A program made the position numbers and the translations under genes. Of a stretch of 64,000 nt of DNA, positions 57,215-64,000 are shown one piece after another (within the stretch, counting starts at the first letter, position 1; the number at the start of each line of letters is the position of its first letter). The DNA comes from Providencia alcalifaciens. Its GTDB lineage: Bacteria > Pseudomonadota > Gammaproteobacteria > Enterobacterales > Enterobacteriaceae. The notes beneath the pieces were generated by a model. It had not been told where the DNA came from. It saw only the letters and a program-made list of their open reading frames with translations, and made no database searches. The stretch is from the NCBI RefSeq assembly GCF_020271745.1, contig NZ_CP084296.1:868001-932000 (forward strand), in the 5' to 3' direction.

Positions 57215-58948
57215 TTATTTCATAATCGAATGTTTGCGCTCGATACTGTGCTGTTCGAGCTCTTTGTACGCGACGGTTTTCGCTTTGCGTTTCTTCACAT
57301 CCACCAGCGTCACGCGGTCAGTACAGGAGTAGCAAGGGTCGAGGCTACCGATAATCAATGGCGCATCGGAAACGGTGTTGCCTTGCAGCATATAACGCAG
57401 CACTGGCCAATTGGCGTAAGTGGCGGCACGGCAGCGCCAGCGATACAGTTTTTGGTTATCCCCGAGCATGCTCCAGTGAACATCTTCACCTCGCGGCGCT
57501 TCGGTATAGCCCAGTGCAAATTTATGGGGCTGATAGGTAAAGCCCTCTGTCAAAATTGGGCCTTCAGGCATATTGTCGAGGGCATATTCAATCATCGATA
57601 GCGAATCCAACGTCTCTTTGATACGCACCATCACACGGGAATAGACATCGCAACCATCTAACGTGAATAAGGTTTTAGGTAAATTGCCATAATCAGCAAA
57701 TGGATGGTCGAAACGGACATCGCGCTTGAAGCCGCTGGCGCGGATCATCGGTCCTACCGGGCTGTAATCACGAGCAACTTGTGGATCGAGGCGACCGACA
57801 CCGACGGTACGCTGCTCCATATTTGGTGTGCTCAGCAGCATATCCACCAGCTGAGTCACATCTTGGCGCATCTCTTTAACTAGCTGAATAGTTTTGACTC
57901 GCTGCTCTTTTAAGAAGTCACGACGAACCCCACCAATTAAGTTGGTACCGTAAGTTTTACGGGCGCCTGTCAGTAATTCTGCCATGGTCATGGATTTTTC
58001 ACGGACACGGAAAAATTGCATAAAACCAGTATCAAAACCGGTGAAATGGCTCGCTAAACCGATATTCAGTAAGTGGCTATGTAAGCGTTCCACTTCCAGT
58101 AAAACACTACGAATAGTATGAGCACGCTGAGGCACATAAATACCGAGCGCATTTTCCACGGAGGTGGTGTACGCCACGCTGTGGGTAAACCCGCAAATAC
58201 CGCAGACACGGTCAGATAGGAAAGTGACTTCGTTGTAACCCATGCGAGTTTCAGCTAGTTTTTCCATACCACGGTGAACATAGAACATACGGTAATCCGC
58301 ATCCACAATGCGCTCGCCATCCACAAACAGGCGGAAGTGCCCTGGTTCATCGGACGTGATATGCAGCGGACCAATTGGCACGATACGGCTTTGGGTTTTG
58401 CTGTCGTTGATAAACTCGTAGGTTTCTGTGTCGGTGGTTGGCGCAGGACGCTGACGGTAATCCATGGTGTCTTTGCGCAGCGGATACAGGTCTTCAGGCC
58501 AGTCATCCGGCAGTACTAAACGGCGCTCATCCGGTAAGCCCACAGGACGTAAACCGTACATATCACGGATTTCACGCTCACCCCATACTGCCGCAGGCAC
58601 CCGTGACGTCACGGATGGAAACTCTTGAGTAATTGGGCTGACATAGGCTTTCACCGTCACCCAACATTTTTCCCCTTCTTCCATCGACAGCGCATAATAC
58701 ACCGCAAACTGCCCATTTAGAGGACGCTCATCGTTTCCCCACAGCACTGGCAACCAACCGCCGCAGCCGTAATAGAGAAACTCCACCACTTCTGGCAGCA
58801 TCTCGGTTTTAACCGTGATCGTGACTTGGTTGGACGTTTGCCACTCCTCTTCCAGCATGGCATGAGGAAATTTCTCGCGCACTTTTGCCAGATAGCCAGC
58901 GCCTTTGCGAACGCCCTGAAGGGTATCTGTATAATTCTGATAGCTCAC
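57215..58948 (-). CDS. hyfG: NiFe hydrogenase large subunit (HyfG/HycE)
   Basis: A 577-residue catalytic subunit that reduces protons to H2 at the NiFe centre. The N-terminal 160 residues are a NuoC-like domain (AVWGEREIRDMYGLRPVGLPDERR) and the rest is NuoD-like. The nickel ligands are the CGICGF cysteines (RVCGICGFTHSVAYTTSVEN) and the C-terminal DPCYSCTDR. A tail of about 30 residues after the latter is the part removed by the HycI-type protease. The GTG start at 58948 has AGGAG seven bases before it. E. coli HycE is 569 residues. Confidence 0.94.
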   Translation of the reverse strand: MSYQNYTDTLQGVRKGAGYLAKVREKFPHAMLEEEWQTSNQVTITVKTEMLPEVVEFLYYGCGGWLPVLWGNDERPLNGQFAVYYALSMEEGEKCWVTVKAYVSPITQEFPSVTSRVPAAVWGEREIRDMYGLRPVGLPDERRLVLPDDWPEDLYPLRKDTMDYRQRPAPTTDTETYEFINDSKTQSRIVPIGPLHITSDEPGHFRLFVDGERIVDADYRMFYVHRGMEKLAETRMGYNEVTFLSDRVCGICGFTHSVAYTTSVENALGIYVPQRAHTIRSVLLEVERLHSHLLNIGLASHFTGFDTGFMQFFRVREKSMTMAELLTGARKTYGTNLIGGVRRDFLKEQRVKTIQLVKEMRQDVTQLVDMLLSTPNMEQRTVGVGRLDPQVARDYSPVGPMIRASGFKRDVRFDHPFADYGNLPKTLFTLDGCDVYSRVMVRIKETLDSLSMIEYALDNMPEGPILTEGFTYQPHKFALGYTEAPRGEDVHWSMLGDNQKLYRWRCRAATYANWPVLRYMLQGNTVSDAPLIIGSLDPCYSCTDRVTLVDVKKRKAKTVAYKELEQHSIERKHSIMK

Positions 58949-58949
58949 G

Positions 58950-60530
58950 TTATTTCTCCTGCGATGAAGGTTCGGAGGTACTTGCACCCCACGGCCATTG
59001 GTAATTTAAGGTGGTAATTTGGTGGTCGGCTGTCGCGCTGTCTTTGAGCACGATCGTCGCGGCATTTTCCAGTAAGCGGCTGACAGGCTGAGGAATATAA
59101 GTCCCCATCACTAGCATCAGTACAATCAAAATTGCCATCGGTAATGTGGTTAAAATGCCCAGCTCACCACGCGCTACGCACTCTGGTTGTTCGCCAAATA
59201 AGGTTTTGGAGATCATGCGGATCAGCCCACCCAGCACCACCGTAATCAGGATCAGCACCAGCAAGGTTAACCAGAAATGGTTAGCGATTAGCCCCGCCAC
59301 CACAATCATAAATTCACTTAAAAAGACGTTGAATGGCGGCATACCGCCCAGCGCTAATGCGCCACCCGCAAACACGACTGCGGTAAATGGCATGGTACGC
59401 AGTAGCCCTTTCACTACCGTAATATCGCGAGTGCCATATTTCAGTAGAACGTTACCGGAACCGCAGAACAGCAAGGTTTTACCCAAACTGTGGTTTAAGG
59501 TATGCAGCAGCGCTGCCAGTACCCCTAAAGGCCCGCCGATACCTAATGCCACCGCGATCAGCCCCATGTTTTCCACACTGGAGTACGCCAGCAAACGTTT
59601 CATATCTTTTTGTACCAAGATAAAGAACGCCGCTACCGCCACGGACATTAATCCGAATACCAGCAGTAAGGTTTGAGTAAATTCACCGCCAATCGATGAG
59701 GTCACGATGATGTAGTAACGAATGATAATCAGCAGTGCACAGTTCAGCAGCACCGCAGACAATAGCGCCGACGTTGGGCTTGGTGCTTCACTGTGCGCAT
59801 CCGGTAACCAGGCGTGCATTGGGAACAGACCCGTTTTGGTACCAAAACCGATTAACACAAAGACAAAGGCTAGATGCATCAAAGTTGGATCGAGAAGGTC
59901 GGTGTATTTCAGGACTTCCGTCCAGAAGATAGCCATTTCAGGATCTGGCATGACGTTCACTGCATTGGCATACACTAAAATGGTACCAAACAAGCCGAAC
60001 GCTACACCCACGCTACAGATAATGATGTATTTCCACGCCGCTTCCAGTGAAGAACGTTGACCGTAAATACCCACTAAGAATGCGGAGCTTAACGTGGTGG
60101 CTTCTACCGCCGCCCACATTAAAATCAGGTTATTACTGGTGATCACCAACAGCATCGTGAACAGGAATAAATGGAAGAAACCGTAATAGTTACATAGGGT
60201 TTCCACACTGATTTCCCCTTCATGCACTTCATGGTTCATATAACCGATGGAGTACAAGCCCGTCAGGAAGCCGACGATCCCCAAGATAGCGAGGAATAAC
60301 CCTGCGAGGCTATCAAGATGGATCCAGTGACCTGCCATCAGCAAGTCACCGACTTTATCTATCGTGCCAACCATCCAGAGCGATAAAACCAATAATACCG
60401 TGATCCCAATCGCATGGATCGCCGTGACAGGGATTTTTGCTCCATTGCCCAGTAAGCGACAAGCAAATGCCAGCAGTGAAATCACCAGCGGGGTTGCCAT
60501 CAATAAGGTTAATAACATTGTTTGACTCAT
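58950..60530 (-). CDS. hyfF: Hydrogenase-4 membrane subunit HyfF (antiporter-like)
   Basis: A 526-residue NuoM/NuoN/Mrp-type membrane protein, the same length as E. coli HyfF, with about 14 spans. The conserved proton-channel segments include [39 protein letters not shown] and the [13 protein letters not shown] helix. Such subunits are thought to couple electron flow to ion pumping. Its presence distinguishes this complex from the simpler E. coli hydrogenase 3, which has only HycC. Confidence 0.94.
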   Translation of the reverse strand: MSQTMLLTLLMATPLVISLLAFACRLLGNGAKIPVTAIHAIGITVLLVLSLWMVGTIDKVGDLLMAGHWIHLDSLAGLFLAILGIVGFLTGLYSIGYMNHEVHEGEISVETLCNYYGFFHLFLFTMLLVITSNNLILMWAAVEATTLSSAFLVGIYGQRSSLEAAWKYIIICSVGVAFGLFGTILVYANAVNVMPDPEMAIFWTEVLKYTDLLDPTLMHLAFVFVLIGFGTKTGLFPMHAWLPDAHSEAPSPTSALLSAVLLNCALLIIIRYYIIVTSSIGGEFTQTLLLVFGLMSVAVAAFFILVQKDMKRLLAYSSVENMGLIAVALGIGGPLGVLAALLHTLNHSLGKTLLFCGSGNVLLKYGTRDITVVKGLLRTMPFTAVVFAGGALALGGMPPFNVFLSEFMIVVAGLIANHFWLTLLVLILITVVLGGLIRMISKTLFGEQPECVARGELGILTTLPMAILIVLMLVMGTYIPQPVSRLLENAATIVLKDSATADHQITTLNYQWPWGASTSEPSSQEK

Positions 60531-60534
60531 CTCA

Positions 60535-61185
60535 TCACCCCTTCAGCGCGGTCAGTTGATCCACGTTCAGTGTGTTGAGCGTGCGATAAATTTTACGAGC
60601 CAATACCGCCATAATGATCACCGCAAAAATGGCGTCTGTGGCGATACCAATTTCCACCAGCTCAGGGGCTTTATACGCCAGTAACGCGAGGGTTAGGTGG
60701 GAGCCGTTTTCCATTAGGCAGTAACCAAAGGCTTGCTTGAGAATATTGCGTTGAGTCACGATACACAGCAGCCCCAGCATAAAGTGCCCAAGAGAAACCG
60801 CTAAAGCGGGTTTTAAATCCGCTGCCAGTGGCAATTTAATTGGCTCGACCACAAACCAGCACAGCACCACAATTACCGCTGCCGCTAACATCAACCAAGC
60901 TGGGCTAATCATCCCGCCGTTGGCGGTTGGATCAGACAATTTTCGGAAGGCGTAGCCCATAATCAGCGGAACCAAAACCACTTTGGTAGCAAACGCGGTA
61001 CCTGCCCACATTGCCAATTCAGGGGCGTTGAGGGTGTAGGAAAGCGTGCCGAAAATCGCCACTAACACCAGTGACTGCAACGCATAAAGCCAACAAGAGA
61101 CCACCGGCTTTTTCGCGCCGATCACCAGCAGCGACGTGATCATCATCAGCCCTGCTAAATTATTTACAATCATTGAACCAGTCAT
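60535..61185 (-). CDS. hyfE: Hydrogenase-4 membrane subunit HyfE
   Basis: A 216-residue integral membrane protein, exactly the E. coli HyfE length, with about six to seven spans and the NuoK-like conserved [27 protein letters not shown]. It sits four bases before hyfF. It is characteristic of group 4 hydrogenases of the Hyf type. Confidence 0.92.
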   Translation of the reverse strand: MTGSMIVNNLAGLMMITSLLVIGAKKPVVSCWLYALQSLVLVAIFGTLSYTLNAPELAMWAGTAFATKVVLVPLIMGYAFRKLSDPTANGGMISPAWLMLAAAVIVVLCWFVVEPIKLPLAADLKPALAVSLGHFMLGLLCIVTQRNILKQAFGYCLMENGSHLTLALLAYKAPELVEIGIATDAIFAVIIMAVLARKIYRTLNTLNVDQLTALKG

Positions 61186-61197
61186 ACTTTCTCTCCC

Positions 61198-62640
61198 TTA
61201 ACCGAGCCAGATGACGGCAATAACACTAGAACAGAAGGACATTACGATCAGTAAGCCGATAACCCACTGCATTGCCCAAGGAACTGCGCTGCCGTTTGCC
61301 ACTTCTTCGCTAGGTTCACCCGGAACCACTTTGCCGAACCAGTACAGTAACCATGCAAAGCTCGCGACAGACTCAATCAGTACCAACACCATAATTGGCG
61401 TTAATACCCAGAACTGTTCAGACAGCGCGAAGCCCGCTGCAAAGATAGGGAATTTACTGAAGAAGCCATTAAGTGGTGGAACACCGGCGATAGCTAGTGC
61501 CGCCACACAGAAACCCACTCCCAATAATGGGTAGCGTTTTGCCAAACCGCGCAAACGCGGCAACATACGCGTACCGCAGCTATAACTCAGCGCACCCGCG
61601 ACTAAGAAGAACAGGCTTTTCGCAAAAGCGTGGTTGAAGATATACGCGATACCGCCATCGAAGGCTTCTTTGGAGCCGAAAACGGATAGGGATAAAGCGA
61701 GGAAGATATACGCCAACTGCGTGATGGTTGACCATGCGAGCAGACGTTTCATGTCTTTCTGCGGCAGGTACATCATAAAACCATACACCAGTGTGATAAC
61801 TGCCATCACAACACCCACCCAACCAATGATTTCTGGTACATGGGTTGAAGACATCAAGCCACGGGCAAAGATATACACACCCACTTTCACCATAGACGCT
61901 GCGTGTAAGTAAGCACTGACTGGGGTTGGAGCTTCCATTGCATCGGGTAGCCAGGCTTGCAGTGGTAACTGCGCTGATTTACCCCATGCCGCAAACAAAA
62001 TACCGCCGAACACAATCAGGCTTTGAGATTCACTCAAACGGTCAATGGCGCTCAGCGCAAAGGTGCCAGTACTAATAAATAAGGTTGCCGCCGCCATGTA
62101 TAAGCCAAGTGAGCCAACATGGGTGATCAGCAAGGCTTTCATCGCTGAACGCTGGGATTTTTCAGTTTGGTAGTAACCAATTAACGCCCAAGAACACCCA
62201 CCAGTAATTTCGAAGAAGACTAATTGACCTAAAATAGTGGAAGAGAGCACAACCCCGGCCATCGCACCGATAAAGATCAGTAAGAAAGCGTAATAGCGAC
62301 GAGTGGGCCCATGAGCGTGCTCACGGTTTCCTTCAGTGAGATACCCCGTTGAGTAGAGGCAAATCAAGAAGCCGAGGAACACCACCGCAAACGCAATCAG
62401 TGTGCTCACGCCATCCACCGTAAAACCAAACAGCGCTACATCACCAGTCTGAATTAACTCCAGTGTAGTGGCGACCTTACCACCGTCTAAATAGAGCCAG
62501 CCCAGTGCCGCTGTTCCCAAAGAAGCCAGCAACGCCACTAAGGTACTTAGCCACGGTGCTAGACGGGTGGGTAGCACACTGACCAGCAACGCCCCGATGA
62601 ACGGGATTATCAAGGTTGCTAGTGCAATATTTTCTAACAT
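61198..62640 (-). CDS. hyfD: Hydrogenase-4 membrane subunit HyfD (antiporter-like)
   Basis: A 480-residue NuoL/M/N-type membrane subunit (479 in E. coli HyfD). LPLQAWLPDAMEAPTPVSAYLHAASMVKVGVY is the universally conserved antiporter-like motif with its channel lysine, and IFNHAFAKSLFFLVAGAL follows. The ATG at 62640 is chosen by homology over an in-frame upstream start that would overlap hyfC. It is the second of three such subunits (HyfB, HyfD, HyfF). Confidence 0.93.
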   Translation of the reverse strand: MLENIALATLIIPFIGALLVSVLPTRLAPWLSTLVALLASLGTAALGWLYLDGGKVATTLELIQTGDVALFGFTVDGVSTLIAFAVVFLGFLICLYSTGYLTEGNREHAHGPTRRYYAFLLIFIGAMAGVVLSSTILGQLVFFEITGGCSWALIGYYQTEKSQRSAMKALLITHVGSLGLYMAAATLFISTGTFALSAIDRLSESQSLIVFGGILFAAWGKSAQLPLQAWLPDAMEAPTPVSAYLHAASMVKVGVYIFARGLMSSTHVPEIIGWVGVVMAVITLVYGFMMYLPQKDMKRLLAWSTITQLAYIFLALSLSVFGSKEAFDGGIAYIFNHAFAKSLFFLVAGALSYSCGTRMLPRLRGLAKRYPLLGVGFCVAALAIAGVPPLNGFFSKFPIFAAGFALSEQFWVLTPIMVLVLIESVASFAWLLYWFGKVVPGEPSEEVANGSAVPWAMQWVIGLLIVMSFCSSVIAVIWLG

Positions 62641-62653
62641 GCTTCGTCGCTCC

Positions 62654-63604
62654 TTATAGACCGGTGAGGTAGAAGACGAATCCGAGTGCCGCAACACCGA
62701 ATCCTAACCAAGTCACATGGTGCGTTAATAAGAAACGACCACGAGCCAGACTGTTTTCGACCAGCGACGCCAGCACGAAAATCACCAATAATTTCACTAG
62801 CAGTAATCCCATCGCGAGCAGCACACTGCCAACGGTAAAGACACTGGCATTACCAAATGGGAAGAAAATCGATAGGAACAGAACCGCAACGACCACTTGT
62901 TTCAGGCCAATTCCCAATTTCACCATTGCAAATCCTGAACCGGAGTATTCAGTTAATGGGCCTTCTTGCAGCTCTTGCTCCGCTTCTGCCACATCGAATG
63001 GGATTTTGCCCATCTCAATGAAAGTCGCGAAGCCGCAAGCCAGTAACGCTAATAACGTGGCCGTTGGAGATACCCAGCCTTCACTCATGGTGGCGCTGAT
63101 GGTGCCAATGTTGGTGGAGCCAGCAATCAGAGCCACAACCAACAAACCGAGGAATAAGGTTGGCTCCACCAGTACGCCAAGTGTCAGTTCACGGCTCGCA
63201 CCGATACCCGCAAATGGGCTGCCGGTATCGAGACCTGAAAGTGAAAAGAAAAAGCGGAATAACGCGAAGATATACAGCACGATGATAATGTCGGCAGCGC
63301 CACTAAACAGTGATGTGTTAGTGACCACTGGCAACGCCATTGCTAGCAGCAACATGCTGCCCAACAGCACATACGGCATGATGCGAAAGATAATGCCAGA
63401 ATCACGCGGTGCGACGGATTGACGCGTCAGCAGCTTGGTAATATCACGATAATCCTGCCAAATACCAGGGCCTTGGCGGGAGTGCATTTTGGCGCGAATT
63501 TGACGGGAGATCCCAGTGAACAGCGGCGTCAGCAGCAGTAAAACGACGGCTTGAACGACGGCGAAGATCCCTGTCATCAATGTAGGTGTTTCTTGAATCG
63601 ACAT
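62654..63604 (-). CDS. hyfC: Hydrogenase-4 membrane subunit HyfC (NuoH-like)
   Basis: A 316-residue membrane protein homologous to NuoH/HycD, which anchors the soluble hydrogenase arm. SRQGPGIWQDYRDITKLLTRQS and FDVAEAEQELQEGPLTEYSG are the quinone-site-derived signatures of the family. The ATG at 63604 is chosen by homology (MSIQETPTLMTG). A longer frame would overlap the end of hyfB. Confidence 0.93.
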   Translation of the reverse strand: MSIQETPTLMTGIFAVVQAVVLLLLTPLFTGISRQIRAKMHSRQGPGIWQDYRDITKLLTRQSVAPRDSGIIFRIMPYVLLGSMLLLAMALPVVTNTSLFSGAADIIIVLYIFALFRFFFSLSGLDTGSPFAGIGASRELTLGVLVEPTLFLGLLVVALIAGSTNIGTISATMSEGWVSPTATLLALLACGFATFIEMGKIPFDVAEAEQELQEGPLTEYSGSGFAMVKLGIGLKQVVVAVLFLSIFFPFGNASVFTVGSVLLAMGLLLVKLLVIFVLASLVENSLARGRFLLTHHVTWLGFGVAALGFVFYLTGL

Positions 63605-63615
63605 GGTTGCTCTCC

Positions 63616-64000
63616 TTACGCCGCAATCACAACAAGCAGCACGATCAAGGCCGCGACCACATACAGGCAGTAGAGCCTGAAGTCCCCGCCTTGCAGGCAT
63701 TGCATGCGTTTTGCTATTCGGTTAATCACACGAACCAATGGGTAGATAATTTTCTCATCCCAGAACGGTTCCACCTTCCCTGCTCCCTCTTTCGTCACTT
63801 CTAAGGTTTGTGCTAAACGTGCAGAAGGGTCGAGCTGAGTACGCAAGCGGTACAGTGGGGCAAACATAGAACGTAGCGGTTGAGTAAAGCCACCTGCTGA
63901 CACCGACATCTCTTTTTCCCACGCATAACCACACGCCCATGCGTCCCCTTTACGGCGCGCTTCGAGCTGTTTACCTTTAAATACCATGTAGATAATTAAC
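63616..64000 (-). CDS. hyfB: Hydrogenase-4 membrane subunit HyfB (C-terminal part only, cut by window edge)
   Basis: The last 127 or so residues of a NuoL-like subunit that is about 670 residues in E. coli. The frame is open to the window edge. DAWACGYAWEKEMSVSAGGFTQPLRSMFAPLYRLR corresponds to the cytoplasmic region of HyfB/HycC (GDPWACGY...QPLR), and one final span (LYCLYVVAALIVLLVVIA) ends the protein. hyfA and the operon promoter should lie to the right. Confidence 0.88.
   Translation of the reverse strand, partial: LIIYMVFKGKQLEARRKGDAWACGYAWEKEMSVSAGGFTQPLRSMFAPLYRLRTQLDPSARLAQTLEVTKEGAGKVEPFWDEKIIYPLVRVINRIAKRMQCLQGGDFRLYCLYVVAALIVLLVVIAA

Noticed and set aside
58950-63604. Respiratory complex I (nuo) genes
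   Set aside because: The membrane subunits resemble NuoH/K/L/M, but the order, the NiFe ligands in the large subunit and the HycH/HycI fusion identify a group 4 hydrogenase.

Overview
The window looks like a chromosomal segment of a gammaproteobacterium of the Enterobacterales, most likely Providencia or a close Morganellaceae relative. This is inferred from the moderately AT-rich composition, the potABCD, glg and formate hydrogenlyase genes with strong resemblance to E. coli proteins, and above all the membrane-anchored L-amino acid deaminase, which is characteristic of the Proteus/Providencia/Morganella group. No rRNA or tRNA gene was recognised.

Layout, left to right. (1) 1-2123, minus: the start of a bacterial microcompartment operon, with three near-identical BMC-H shell genes and a CoA-acylating aldehyde dehydrogenase that runs off the left edge. 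(2) 2765-4719, minus: a MarT/FidL-like pair (ToxR-type membrane regulator plus small membrane partner) and a TetR-family repressor with its own palindrome. A flavin-dependent reductase is divergent from it. (3) 5666-9593, minus: the potABCD polyamine importer. (4) 10411-13495: a class I fumarase, convergent with a secreted polysaccharide deacetylase. (5) 13768-23114: an L-xylulose-type pentulose locus with a DeoR regulator, a ribose-type ABC importer, L-xylulose 5-phosphate 3-epimerase and L-xylulokinase on the plus strand, and the matching 4-epimerase divergent. Together they make a full path to D-xylulose 5-phosphate. (6) 24105-26111: L-amino acid deaminase plus a RidA-family protein with a signal peptide, then an unrecognised membrane protein and a toxin-antitoxin pair. 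(7) 28507-32195, minus: a catechol-siderophore-type ABC importer. (8) 32398-43593, plus: an alpha-glucosidase followed by glgBXCAP. (9) 43686-46201, minus: an acidic unknown protein and an OlsF-like fused acyltransferase.

(10) 46507-64000 is a formate hydrogenlyase region. It holds selenocysteine-containing fdhF, an FhlA-like sigma54 activator with a single GAF domain, hydN-hypA-hypC, and (minus strand) a hydrogenase-4-type operon running from hyfB (cut by the right edge) to a gene fusing HycH and HycI. Both fdhF and hydN have clear sigma54 -24/-12 promoters and share upstream sequence words that are candidate FhlA sites. FdhF would feed electrons from formate, perhaps through HydN-type ferredoxins, to the membrane-bound NiFe enzyme.

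Between hypC and the hyf operon (52482-54736) sits an insertion-like accessory patch. It contains a scrap of a CdiA/FhaB-type hemagglutinin, a frameshifted SymE remnant, an intact small CPCC protein of a family often linked to toxin immunity, the tail of a gene cut by an internally deleted IS3-family element, and a very AT-rich orphan membrane protein. This patch, the LAAD/periplasmic RidA pair and the HycH-HycI fusion are the most noteworthy items.
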